From positions 2,728,001-2,792,000 of the forward strand of contig NBAZ01000001.1 in NCBI GenBank assembly GCA_002794735.1: a stretch of DNA of 64,000 nt, in the 5' to 3' direction. The notes under the pieces were generated by a model. The model was not told the DNA's origin. It did not search any database and was given only the letters and a program-made list of their open reading frames with translations. This document shows positions 1-13,026 of this stretch, piece by piece (positions within the stretch are counted from its first letter, which is position 1; every line of letters starts with the position of its first letter). The stretch is from Pyrrhoderma lamaoense. Lineage: Eukaryota; Basidiomycota; Agaricomycetes; Hymenochaetales; Hymenochaetaceae. The position numbers were made by a program, and so were the translations under genes.

Positions 1-1493
1 ACAATGTTGGATCAAATTTTCCAGTTCTTATGAAATCATTCAGTATCGTCTCCCAGTAAAGATGGACGGGTGCTTGGCCGTTGCCAATAAGTCGAATGCC
101 CTTCTCCATCAAAGCCCCAATATTGAAGTTATTCGTGTAACCAGCACTATATTCGAGAAACTTAGAAAGATGAAGATCCCAGCCACTAGAGTGCCATAAC
201 TCACTATGCAGCAATAATACCACAACGGCCCATCTTCCTTACTGACATGAGCATCTCATTCACAGTTTCGGGGACATCAGTCTCAAGTAGAAGAGTCTTT
301 TGGGCTTTATGCAAAAGTGTTTTTGGCTCATGGAACGTGCCTGTTGATTTGGGTCAGGTTTGGGAGATTTGAATAAAATTTACTCTACCGCAGTCAATTG
401 CAACATCCAATCCCCCTGGGCAGACTTCCTGAAGACGCTTCACTACGTCTTTATGATGGTCGAAATCAATTGTCTCGACACCAGATTTTTCAGAAGCAAA
501 AGCCAAACGATCCTTAACATTATCGATACCAATGATTCGTTTTGCCCCTTTTAATTTCGCCCAGCGAGCGACGCATTGTCCAATAGGGCCCAACCCCTTC
601 GTAGATAGCGATTATTCTTAATGCATGCACATGTGCAAACAAGCCGACTTACCCAGATACCTACGACATCCCCCTCCTGAACACCAGTATCTACAACAGC
701 ATGATAGCTTGTAGGGAGGACATCGGATAGGTAGATGGCCTGTTCGTCTGAAATATCATCTGGAATGGGCAATAGGTTTACATCACCAAAAGGCACTCGG
801 ACATATTCAGCTTGCCCTCCAGCGAAGCCACCGGTAAGATGTGAGTAACCAAAGAATCCAGCGTCTCGATGGCCATACATTGCATTCATGAGACTTTTTC
901 AGAGTTGAAATTATAGTTTCGAAGGTAGATTTTGTATAAAGTTGACTTACGATGAATTGTTGGTTTGATCACAAAAAGAGGACAACTTTCTTTTACAGTA
1001 CTCGCACTTGCCACACGCAATTTGAAAGGATGCAACAACTCGGTCGCCAACTTTCAACTTTTTAACATTTTTTCCTACTTTATCAACTTTACCCATAAAC
1101 TGATCCACAAAGTTAGTTGTTATGAGGTTTTGGTATAAGAGAAACCGCGCCATACTTCGTGTCCTAGAATGTCACCTTTTTGAAGGGTAAAGATTTCTCC
1201 ATGATATAAATGCAAGTCGGATCCACAGATGGTAGTGCCGGTCACAGCAAGTACTACATCATCTGGGTCTGTTATGTCTGGAACAGGTGCTTCGATGAGT
1301 TCAACTTTAGTTGTCCCCATCCATGCTAGGGCTTTCATTTTGGACCCATCATCTCTTCCTCTATACTCTGAGCTGACATCTACTTCTGGGCGCGTACCCA
1401 TATACTAGTTTTATTCAATTCTAGTCAGTATATGTATAATCGATGGAATATTGATGAACATACTCCCTGAACGGTATTTGCGACGGTCTGCAT
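1..1493 (-). CDS. Zinc-dependent alcohol dehydrogenase (formaldehyde dehydrogenase-like), 3' end outside window
   Basis: Medium-chain zinc alcohol dehydrogenase, related to the FDH-like group. It should oxidise an alcohol or aldehyde adduct with NAD(P). Exons read on the minus strand give the catalytic-zinc region CGSDLHLYHG and LGHE. The structural-zinc loop ACGKCEYCKRKLSSFC follows, then the Rossmann turn GLGPIGQCVARW and the coenzyme-domain end MGRCGIIAAYAGYTNNF. At least five introns are visible, for example with donors at 1155 and 952 and one near 237-140. A short first exon (ATG at 1493, MQTVANTVQG) joins VDVSSEYRGRDDGSKMKALAW, so the often-used internal start MKALAW at about 1339 is probably not the true start. 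The C-terminus lies beyond position 1. Family is confident; substrate is unknown. Confidence 0.88.
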
Positions 1494-1794
1494 AGCAATG
1501 ATCTCAGTTCCACGTCTTCTTTGCTAGCAAGCCATGATATCCCATGTCTTCAGTATATATCCGAACCCATTTTCAATGTACTCATAGACCACGTCATTAT
1601 TAACGGATAGCCCTCATTACCATTGGTGACCTCATACCGAGCGGGAACTTCATCGGCGTACGAGATATTCTCACGGCTTTGATTAGTGCATTAGTAATCC
1701 TCGGATCGGAAAAATGCACAAATGCTTGACTAGTTAAAATCAATTATACATGTCTAGAAGATGTAATGTATCATAGCTGTAATTATAAGAATCC

Positions 1795-2884
1795 CTATAT
1801 CCTTTGCTGCTCGACCTCTCGTATGTTAGATCTCTCTCTGTTAAACCAGCCAGAACCAGGAAGACCAAGGCCAGGGTTGCGTCTTTTATAGAGCCCACCG
1901 TTAGTTAAAGTAAATGGACTCTTATCTGAAGTCAATGGGCGATGGCCAGCTCTCAATTTCTTTTGTTGGCCATCCTCAAAGGCTTTCACTAAAGCTTTCC
2001 CATCTAATTGACCCTTGCTCGTATTTGCTTCAACTGATTTACGGACATTGGGTTGAGACAGGGGTTCCGCGATTAACCGTTGCTAAGATAATTGGATTAT
2101 AAGGGAATAAACACTGGAAAAAGGATCACTCGCAACACTTACAATGTGCTCTTCAGCCTTTGCGGTCAGCTCTTTTAACCCAATATTCGGTCTATATTGT
2201 AGCACTTTTCTTAAGTTTTGTTGCGTAATTCTCCTAAGGCGCCCACCAGTACCTTCACGCAAAAATCCGGGTTTTGGGGCAATTCTTTCATGTTCAATTC
2301 TTTCTGCAACATCCTTAACACCATACGCGAGTGTCCCTTCCGAGTTACGAGACATTTGATTTCCTAAAATCTCCCGTCCTATTGCTCGAGCTGTCATTTC
2401 GAGTCGCAGGTCCTTTGGATTGTCAACTAGTTCAAGAATGGCGTGAGGAGCATTGTCCCCCTGTCTGTTTCCGAACTTGTGTATCCGTGTATAACCACCG
2501 GGCGATGAGCATACCGATGTGCCAAAATACCAAATACTTTCGGAATTAGAGTGTGCTTGAGCAAGAAGCCTTGTGCACTGCGAGCAGCAGGAAGGTCTCC
2601 CTTCTTTCCTAAGGTAATGAGCTGCATTAATAGTCAGTACACATCATGTAATTTGTAGACAGAAGTAGCGTATTAACCTTTTCCGCCATTCTCGCTGCTT
2701 CTCTCGCCTTTGGAAGAGTTGTCTTTATCTGTTCATGTTCAATAAGAGAAGTCACCAAGTTTCTATTTATTCTTAAAGTTAAATTTTGTGCTATTAAAAG
2801 TAGTAAATCCATCACAAACCTGAGCATGAGCATTCTATGGGACGAAGTCCTCGACAGCTTCCTGAATGCAGCGCCATGCTTCAT
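1795..2884 (-). CDS. Mitochondrial large-subunit ribosomal protein bL17m
   Basis: Homologue of bacterial L17 (yeast Mrpl8), a protein of the mitochondrial large ribosomal subunit. The exons give SSHRMLMLR joined to [15 protein letters not shown], then [41 protein letters not shown] and [11 protein letters not shown], the classic L17 signature. Introns: one between LMLR and NLVT, one before LITLGKK, and one at 2142-2083 (phase 0). A fungal C-terminal extension follows to the stop at 1795. Inside the invariant RPGGYTR block the frame is one base short at the G run 2500-2502, so the gene as given cannot be read through. Because the remainder is perfectly conserved, a sequence error is more likely than a pseudogene. 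Confidence 0.88.
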
Positions 2885-3048
2885 CTCGAGAGCGAGGCAC
2901 AGAAGAGTGTTGTACAGCGAAGGTCAGGCAGAACTCCGTCTAAACGTCCTGAGACGTGAAAGTCGGCCCTAAAGTCACGTGATACCCAGTAAAATGGGAC
3001 GGCTTGAGTTGGCGAATGAAAGAATCTTGAGTGCAAAAACCTTTGACG

Positions 3049-3666
3049 ATGTCCTTCCTTCGTGTTGCTCTTCGTAATGCTGCTCGGCCTCAGGCCTTAA
3101 ATATCTCACTTAGGAGTGCATCTCTCGCTAGACAAACCTTTGCACTCCAGCGAGCGTCGTATTCAGCAGCTGCTGGTCTTTCAAGAAATGACATTGAATC
3201 ACGCGTTCTCGATGTCTTGAAGTCATTCGAGAAAGTTAACCCAACTAAGGTTTGTATATACTATCTTATCATGTAATTCCTTTTCTAACTATTGGCTCTC
3301 CCTCTTTAGCTTACTGCGACCTCTTCTTTTGCGGAAGATCTCGGACTTGACAGTTTGGATGCAGTAGAAGTTGTGATGGCAGTTGAAGAGGTACGAGCTG
3401 AAACACCTCGTTGCTGACGCGCGGTCCTGATTTAGTGATACTCAAGGAATTTGCCATTGAGATTCCTGACGCCGAGGCTGACGAGATTAAAACTGTTCAA
3501 CAAGGTGAGTATACTCTCCACTTGGCAACTATGCGTACTCATGATTTTTTACGCATGGTTTTTCAGCCATTGACTACATCGCTAAAACCCCGGACGGTAA
3601 GTCATCGGTAGCCTCGTATCTATTCTAGTGTTTCCCTGCTCACTCAATATCCTTGTAGCGAAATAA
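3049..3666 (+). CDS. ACP1: Mitochondrial acyl carrier protein
   Basis: Acyl carrier protein of the mitochondrial type II fatty-acid synthase, also a complex I / iron-sulfur assembly partner. Four exons can be placed: 3049-3249, 3310-3390, 3447-3504 and 3567-3596, with a terminal exon 3659-3666 that ends in TPDAK-stop. The N-terminus MSFLRVALRNAARPQ is a basic presequence. The phosphopantetheine attachment motif is LGLDSLDAVEVVMAVEE, with Ser in DSL, followed by FAIEIPDAEADEI. An upstream in-frame ATG at 3031 would add six residues; the 3049 start gives the more typical presequence. The gene is divergent from bL17 with about 165 bp between the starts. Frame is intact throughout. Confidence 0.93.
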
Positions 3667-4031
3667 TTTACCACTTTAGCTTTACATGTACTCTTAGACA
3701 ACAATAATGTCCTTAATTGGCAACTTCCTAATCTGTGTGATGTGCTTTATTTACAATTATTCTTAAATTTTTAATGAATTGTGCAGCTCCGGTTATCTTC
3801 ACGAGAGCTCCAGCATACTCAAGAGACACTTTGAAGAGCTTCGTATTCTGAATTTGTGTTGAGTAATACCGTGCCGTATTGGCCCGTGATCCGGTCCCGT
3901 CTTGTGACTCTAATGATTCTCTAGCACTAGTTTTATGAGTTTTGTGTCCATCGAGATCTAGAGGCAAAAAAAGCTTTAAAATGCAGGGATAATATGTCCT
4001 TCATCCCCATCTCAGAAACTACAGCTCCTCT
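3667..4031. other. Intergenic, ACP gene to SMP-30-like gene
   Basis: AT-rich spacer between two plus-strand genes. The ORF on the other strand (3728-3967) has no family features. The short pyrimidine-rich stretch just before 4032 may be the promoter of the next gene. Confidence 0.6.
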
Positions 4032-5405
4032 ATGGCTTCAGTTAACAGTGTCGCAATCACGAAACCACTGATAAAATCCAGTTGTACGCTGGGTGAAGGT
4101 CATTCTCATCACCATTCACGTCTCGTTACTTTCTAAACATATCTTTGCTAGGACCTCTATATGATCCTTCAACTGGCATTCTGCATTTTGTCGACATAGA
4201 GGAGAAGAAGGTCAGATCTTTCCCTTTCACCTTTTGCTCATAGACCTACGTTTATGGGATATAATAATAAGGTTCTCCACTATAACACGAGTACCAAAGA
4301 GCTTCGTATCGACCAATTCAACGTGTCTATCTCTTGTCTGGCTCTGCGACGAAACGGACAAGGAGTATGCCTCTCTAGTATAACCCAGTAGCTTATCTAA
4401 CATTACTTCAGCTTGCTTGTGTCACAGCCCAAGGTTTCGCCTTGATCGATCCAGCTACCCGTGCACTCACATACCTTAGCAAACCTCTTTCGCCCGAGGA
4501 CAGCAAGCATGTTCGTTTTAACGACGGAGCTTGCGATAGCAAAGGACGTTTCTTTGCTGGGACCATCTGCTCAAAGGAGCCTGATATCCCCGGAAAACTC
4601 TATCGATTCGACCCGTATTCTGGTACGGCTCTCGTAGATGAGGGCCCTTTTACTGTCAGTAGACAGATTATCCGCCGGCTCATCTCACTAAATAAATGTT
4701 TAAAATAGGATTCTAACGGTTTGGGTTGGAGTGCAGATGAAAAGATAATGTAAGTTTTATATGTAAGATTGGAGTCCACGGGACTAAAGTTATATTTCCC
4801 TTATCCCCTCCTTAGGTACTTCACTGATTCATTAAATAACCGCATCTATATGTATGACTATGATGATGGGAAACTATCTAACAAGCGCCTGTTTGTTGAC
4901 ACGCTTGCTATTGGCCTCCCTAGCGGAACTTTTCCGGATGGCCTGTGTATCGACAGCGAAGGAGGAGTGTGGAGTGCACGGTTCGTGGCCAGTTCCCTAT
5001 CATTGCAATCTTGTTATGCTATTCCCCCTTACAATTCATTTATGCATTCGACTTCCAGATGGGGAGGGTCGAAAGTCGTTCGTCATTCCAAAAACGGATC
5101 AATAGATTTCCAGATAGATTTTCCTACTGCTCTAAATATCACTGCCTGCTGCTTTGGAGGTGCGCCAAATTGAACGTTATTTCATCTCTTCGCAACTTAC
5201 CGATTGCCCCAACTTATACAAACCCACTATCTTGTTCTCAAAAGGAGCTGAGAATGACCAGTTGTTCGTGACCACGGCCCATTGCGGCGCCATCAACGGC
5301 GATGCATCCCGTCAACGACAATACTTTAACTCCGGTGACGTATTTCAGGTTGATTTGTCGGGTCGTTTCAAAGGAGGTAGATGGCGTCATGCGTTTGCTC
5401 TGTGA
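4032..5405 (+). CDS. SMP-30/gluconolactonase/LRE family protein
   Basis: Six-bladed beta-propeller calcium-dependent lactonase family (regucalcin-like). Exons read MASVNSVAITKPLIKSSCTLGE, GPLYDPSTGILHFVDIEEKK, VLHYNTSTKEL, LACVTAQGFALIDP, VRFNDGACDSKGRFFAGT, then DSNGLGWSADEKIMYFTDS, FPDGLCIDSEGGVW, and the last exon ending RFKGGRWRHAFAL. The family metal ligands are all present: Glu in LGEGPLYD, Asn in RFNDG, Asn in DSNGLGWS and Asp in PDGLCID. At least six introns are present; the last joins CCFGG to AENDQLFVTTAH. Length (roughly 330 residues after splicing) matches the family. The substrate is unknown; fungal members act on sugar lactones or related esters. Confidence 0.88.
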
Positions 5406-7092
5406 ATTTTCATTCTTGTGTTGTTGTTTTTTTGGCTTCGTCATGTGGGAAATCTTGTTAATACTAGTATCAAGTATCTAGTGATTATCTTTTAGATATG
5501 ACGGGTCACTTAGACGCAGAATTACTCAGCTATCATTGTTTATAAAGGTTAAATCGCCTCAGATTCGGATTGCAGATCTTAATCGTGCACTGACAAGAAA
5601 TCGATATCAGTGTGGATGTGCTAGCCCCGATCATCGCACATATTTGAAACCCATTGTTTAAATCTCCAACAAGAGTTGCAGAATCCGGAATAGTAGGGGG
5701 TTAATATGCAAGGGAAAAGTAGCCTTAAAAAAAACAGAATACAAGTTTATGTGCCCGGGAACCTTATAAAGTCTAATATATTGCCGTAACACGAAGAAAA
5801 GAAGACGGCACGGAACCTAAGGGTCAATGTACCTGTGATTTCATGATTGGTGGAACCACACTCGGATCAATAATGCATCCTACATACCATCGAACTCTAG
5901 GAGAATATGAAGGAACAAGAAACATTTAAGGCAGGTAAGACTGTACGCAGTGTGCTGGTGTGTGTGTGTCCGATTTTCTACGGCTTCCGACTCCTGAGAA
6001 TCATACCTCCTTAGCAAGAAAGTACGTTTAAAATATACTGATAAAGAGTTCAAGACCTTATTTTAAAGATACCTGACCTTGGGACTCACAAATCTTTCGT
6101 TCACGTGTGGTGCCGTCTAGTAAACATTTCGTGAACCTTGCATTACGTCGTTACCCAGTTCCTTACACCCAAACTGTATTGCTTCGTTGACTGATTCTCA
6201 TACAAATGTCGGAAGCACCACAAGATATCTCATTTTATTCATAACCTTGAGAATAAAATAAAACTTACGGCTACTGATGATAAAGCTTAAACTATGATAT
6301 CAGATAGGGCTATCCTGCAGCTATTCAACTAGGACATACTTTCCCTAATTCTCGGGAACAAAATGATTGTTGTTACTGACTCCAGGCATTTCATATGAAA
6401 TCAATTCATTTCCCATAATAAACAAATAGATTCCAGACTATTCTTCATAGGAAATGGTATATAGCTTGAGTCCATTCTAGGATAGAATCAGACTTCTAAC
6501 CGGGAGAATCATACCCGCGAATGACTGCCATGGAACACCGAGGCTCACGCTTCTTTACATGGGATAATCGCCAAGGATAACCTTTTTAGACACGAATATG
6601 GTACTATTTCGAGATAATTGGAGATATAGGTAGGAACCAGTTTAAACCAAACTTGCCTTCAGATGATCTGCAGCCTTTCGGGGAAAGAAAGATAGAATAT
6701 TAGATGATGTAAATTTTAGTAAGAGACGTAGCAGGGGTAATTCTTATTTCTAAGGTAGTTTTGTATATTAGGATGAACCTTCTAGTAAAATCTTTATATT
6801 CTGGTATCAAGGAACGAGATAACGTCATCATCTCCCAGACATGCTTATATCTGAAAGTTGAAAGTTTAACGCGGATGAGGAGGTGACATACATACATGTA
6901 TGTCTGCACAAGATCGAGATTCAGGCGGGAGAAGCATTACGTACTCATATTGAGTTGATGTATTTATTGACACCCGAAGAGATTATTCATTGTTTACAGA
7001 TTTCAAGAGACTAAGCAGTAACAACTGGAGACGGGCTGTACAGCGCGCCATTGTTTGGGGAGATTGGTGTACCTAAACGCTGACGAATACAA
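5406..7092. other. Intergenic region, no gene recognised
   Basis: About 1.7 kb of AT-rich sequence between convergent 3' ends. It contains a short TG run near 5957-5968 and only short ORFs without family motifs (for example 6700-6909 minus). No tRNA-like fold or transposon feature was seen. Confidence 0.55.
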
Positions 7093-8191
7093 TTTAGCGC
7101 AAAAGACGATTTTTCAGATTCTGCAGATGGTTGATCGGCGCTCGTAGTTTATTTCGTATAGTCATAATCTTATTATTTGTAGCTGGTACATCTTGAACAA
7201 GAGGTCTGTCTTCGTTACCGGTTTTCTGAAGAGTTTTACCATTTACATCTTTCGATGAGCAGTTCCACCTCGTGAGATCAGAATCGCTCGGAGTAATTTC
7301 ATTTGAATGCAGAGTTTTATGACACCGCTGGTTCCGACGAACTGGAACTTGGATCCAAGAATCACTGTCAACTGGAGTCTCGCTACCTTTTGATGTGCGA
7401 GAAAGGACATTCGAGGAGGTAAACCTGGACTCTGGAGGTGGAGGGGAAAGAACAACAGCTTCATGCCCCCTGTAAAAGAGGAATTTTCGCTTTCACAGAG
7501 AGATTCATTATCAGCCCTGGGTGTTGGTTCACTAGTATCAGGTCTAATCAGATCAGGAGAGTAGAACGGCCAGCCAGTAAGAAAAGAGATATTGCTGCTG
7601 CGAGATTCCGGTATATCAGAACCGGCCGAGAACGAGAAATTATCAGGATGAAATAGTGACGGAGAAACTTGCTGATGGAATGCAACGACATGGTCCAATT
7701 GCATAGATATATCTGGAGTTATTAATGATTCGTTGTATATATTCTCATTCCAAGAGGCAGATGTTGACACGCTTGATGAAACTTTGGAAATGTCCTATGC
7801 AGATGAATCGAGAACAGGATTCAAGATAATTTCACCATTCAAGGAGATCCGTACTTACCCTGGCACAAGAACGTGTCCGGCGGACTATATTAAAGATCCC
7901 AGATGTGGATTTGCAGTTTCCCTGGTCAGATAGCAGCGCCTTTGAGGTGAAGGCGAAGCCTTTAGAAGAGAAAGTATGTAGGGTTTGTCCTGATTGAGGC
8001 GATTGTCCTGACAAGCGAAATCCATTAATGTGCGTGGCAGGGGTGAGACACGTATTCCGATCTTCAGACTTATTTCTTTGTGCATCATTGCTCACATCCC
8101 GAAAAAAACGGCCAAGCAGATAGTACAAGCAATAGAGGATATTATGGAAATATGAAAATAAGAACAAAGAGGAAGAAGGTTCTAAAAGCAA
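7093..8191 (-). CDS. Unrecognised multi-exon gene with a possible N-terminal membrane segment
   Basis: Not recognised. The first open block (8191 down to about 7857) begins MLLEPSSSLFLFSYFHN and has a hydrophobic run (LFLFSYFHNILYCLYYLLG) followed by a polar region; it ends at a good donor GTAAGT at about 7857. A second block (about 7794-7560) is Ser/Asn-rich with VSPSLFHPDNFSFSAGS. A third block lies in another frame from about 7475 to the TAA at 7093-7095, with SPPPPESRFTSS, VDSDSWIQVPVRRNQ and INHLQNLKNRLLR. The switch coincides with a strong acceptor (CCTCTTTTACAG) near 7475. Three consecutive open blocks with plausible splice sites suggest a real gene; exact joins are uncertain and the start is a guess. 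Confidence 0.4.
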
Positions 8192-8360
8192 TACTAGGTC
8201 GTACCGGGACTTGCCGATTTCATAATCACACTACTACTAAGTCACAGTTCTTTCGGGCCAAACATTTAACAAATAAAACCAGACAGTCTAATTTCCTATC
8301 TAGTAAACTAGGATATAAAGTCTTTGTACCTCTAGTGACCATCTATACAAATATAAGAGT

Positions 8361-9923
<1,563 letters not shown>

Positions 9924-10527
9924 GATGTATAATTGGGGGTGAATGAGTGGGGTACGAATGAAGGTAAGAAACGGTTTTGTGCTCAATATTGATGATGATG
10001 CGGGGACAGTCGGTTATTCGGTCGGCACGGGAAAAACCGTGTACAGATTCATAGTGTAAAATCCTCTATTTCCGCTTCCAGTGTCCATCAATACAAACAT
10101 ACAGTGGCCTCTAGTCCAGAGAAACATTTGACGGTGTTTTGTGTCGAACTCATAGTCACGAAGTCAAATGAGTCTATGTTTAGAACAAGTACATTATACA
10201 GGGTATATAATATTGTCAAGGTCACGTAAGTCAGCGATCAACATAAACATAATTGCACTTTATTACATATGCACGAACGAATGACAATCAATTTTACTTA
10301 TAAGAAGTATATGGATTGCACTAGTAATTACATAACAGACTTGACAATATTATGATACCTGTATTATAATATATAGGTAAAGGTGCTTTTATACATGTAA
10401 TAATGGTAATAATAGTTGTAAAATCAAATATAATTATTCGCCTTGGTCGGATTAGGCAATGACTCACGAGATTATAACTGAGGTGCCCTTACTGATTACT
10501 CCGAATTAAAGTCAGTTTTAAACAGCC
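9924..10527. promoter_or_regulatory. Divergent intergenic promoter region
   Basis: About 600 bp between the starts of aspartate aminotransferase (minus) and aspartyl-tRNA synthetase (plus). It is strongly AT-rich, especially 10230-10440. It should hold both promoters; no individual site was assigned. Confidence 0.55.
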
Positions 10528-12593
10528 ATGAGTACAGAGGACGCCGTGGCAGAGGTTGTCAAGAACCAAGAGTCTACCGAGACTCAGACGTATGTCCTTG
10601 ATTGCAATACAAAAATCGATCTCACACGATCATTTCTAGGACTCAACCCGCAGATGGCAACGAACAGCCCAAAGGTCCTTCTAAAAGCGAGTTAAAGAAA
10701 CGTGCAAAGGAGGAAGAAAAGGCTCGTAAGGCTGCTGAACGAAAGGCTAAAGAAGAGGAGGCTGCTAGGGCCAAAGCAGCAGAGGAGGAGGCAAATGTAC
10801 GTATATGCATATAGCCATGTACAGTGAGTGAAACGATTGGTTCTCATTCTTCTTTGCGCAGGATTTTTCCAAACAATTCTACGGAAAGCTGCCCTTGAAT
10901 CAATCACAAGAGAGAGAAAATCGTGAGAGAGTCACCATTGCATCTCTTCCTGAGAGAGTGGGTCAAAATGTACTGCTTCGTGCACGCATTCAGACTTCTA
11001 GAGCGACTGGCAGCAAAATGGTCTTCCTTAATCTCCGACAACGTATTGATACTGTACAAGGTTTGCTAGAATCAAAAGATGGGAAAGTATCTCGGCCCAT
11101 GATAAAATGGGTTGCTGGGCTTCCAGACGAGAGTATCGTTCTCGTACAGGGTCTTGTAGAGGAGGCCAAAGAAGAAGTAAAAAGTGCATCGATAAAAAAT
11201 GTGGAAATCAAAATATCCCAAGTGAGCTTCGACAAAATCACTTTCAGGTAGCATACGCTGAGTCGTTTATCAGGTACATCTAATATCTGCTCCCGAAGTT
11301 CGCCTGGCGTTTACATTGGAAGATGCTTCTCGGGCAGAGAGCGACTTCGAAAACACGGACAAGCAGTTCAAAAACGTGCTTTTGGACACCAGACTAAATA
11401 ACCGTGTTTTGGACCTTCGGGTAAGAATTATAGACAGGGATTTTTGGCAAATTCGACTAAAAATGTACTCCAGACCGTAACAAATCAAGCTATCTTCAAA
11501 CTCCAGGCCTCAGTACAAGATTACTTCCGTCAATTTCTGTCTTCTCAGGGGTTCACAGAGATACATACACCGAAACTCCAAGGAGCGGCAACGGAATCTG
11601 GTGCCTCAGTCTTCAAAGTTAGCTACTTCAAAGGTACGAATAGAAAGAGACATTTGGTATCCAAATATAGCTGCTCATTGTCGATCGTTTTCGATAGGGG
11701 ATGCATACCTTGCACAATCGCCGCAGCTTGCGAAGCAAATGGCCATTGCCTCTGATTTTGAACGTGTATATGAGATTGGCCCAGTCTTTCGTGCTGAGAA
11801 TGCAAACACTCACCGTCATCTTACTGAATTTGTTGGACTAGATCTCGAAATGGCTATAGAAGAACACTATCATGAGGTCATGGAACTCTTAGATGCACTT
11901 TTCTTGTCAATATTCAGGAACTTGAGAGAGAAATGCCGAAAGAGATTGAAACCGTTGGGCGCCAATTCCCATGTGAAGAGTTTAAGTGGAGGGAAGGTCC
12001 CGAAGGCACACTCAAGCTTACATTTGCGGAAGCTGTAGACCTCCTCGTTGAGGACGGTGTGGAGCGCGAAGTTCTCGACGATATAAAGTGAGTCATATCA
12101 TTATCTACTTGTTCCTCATTTGCTTATTTTCTCTCAGTACCGAAAACGAGAAACGTCTTGGTAGAATCGTAAGAAAGAAGTATGAAACCGATTACTTCAT
12201 CATCGATAAGTTTCCTATGGAATTACGTCCGTTCTATACGATGCCAGATCCCACTAATCCTGTAATTAAAATAGAACTTACATATCTTGTGCCTTGTCTA
12301 ACCTTTATAATCTCTAGAAACTATCCAACTCATATGATTTCTTCATGCGTGGAGAAGAGATTCTTTCTGGGGCTCAGCGTATACACGATCCGCAACTTCT
12401 TGCCGAACAAATGAAGGGCAAAGGTGTTGACCCGGAATCAATGAAGGGATACATGGATGGATTTCGACTCGGGTGCCCTCCACATGGTGGAGGGGGCATT
12501 GGATTGGAACGGGTATTGATGTTGTTCCTCAAGCTAAACAATATCAGGAGAGCTACTCTCTTCCCAAGAGACCCAAAACGTCTAGAGCCTTAA
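10528..12593 (+). CDS. DPS1: Aspartyl-tRNA synthetase, cytosolic
   Basis: Class II aminoacyl-tRNA synthetase charging tRNA-Asp. The N-terminus has a Lys/Glu/Ala-rich charged extension ([20 protein letters not shown]) typical of eukaryotic cytosolic AspRS. The OB-fold anticodon-binding domain follows ([21 protein letters not shown]). Catalytic class II motifs: motif 1 in [18 protein letters not shown], the flexible ESGASVFKV segment, motif 2 in [23 protein letters not shown], and motif 3 [15 protein letters not shown], ending [10 protein letters not shown]. At least eight introns; one of them separates [14 protein letters not shown] from the preceding exon. No mitochondrial presequence. The frame is intact after splicing. 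Confidence 0.95.
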
Positions 12594-13026
12594 ATCTCCA
12601 ATTCCAATGCCTGTGAGGCTGATAAGCGATAGCAGTCCGGGGAAACAATATTAGTGATGCAAATAGACTGATTTGTATGTTGTATAGCTTAACCCCTTTA
12701 GATAAAATCACTACAAAAGCAATCTCTGACATCAAGAATAAGGTAATTGATGATGCTAGGTTCATTACAGTGTGCAACGATCAAAAGTAGAGTAATGTAA
12801 AAAGAATATTTTAACCTCTAGACAAGGTATCTACTTCAGTCAATACCGCCTCCTAAAACATAGTATTGTATTTAGAGTAATGTCTGATTTCTGAAGTCAG
12901 ATATACAGTCATAGGCATAGGCATAAATATATTTATATCGATGTCCTTAACCGACGATCACTTCAGTTTGTCAGTTTTGGAAAGTAAAGTGAGTCAACAA
13001 TTTATAGCAAGTAAGAGAGCAGATAT
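12594..13026. other. Intergenic, AspRS to HisRS genes
   Basis: AT-rich spacer of about 430 bp with the 3' end of one synthetase gene and the promoter of the next. A minus-strand ORF (12553-12777) overlaps it but shows no family feature. Confidence 0.55.

Noticed and set aside
2490..2510. Programmed ribosomal frameshift in bL17 and other genes
   Set aside because: A dozen unrelated genes show the same one-base deficit with no shared slippery site, which points to sequence error instead.
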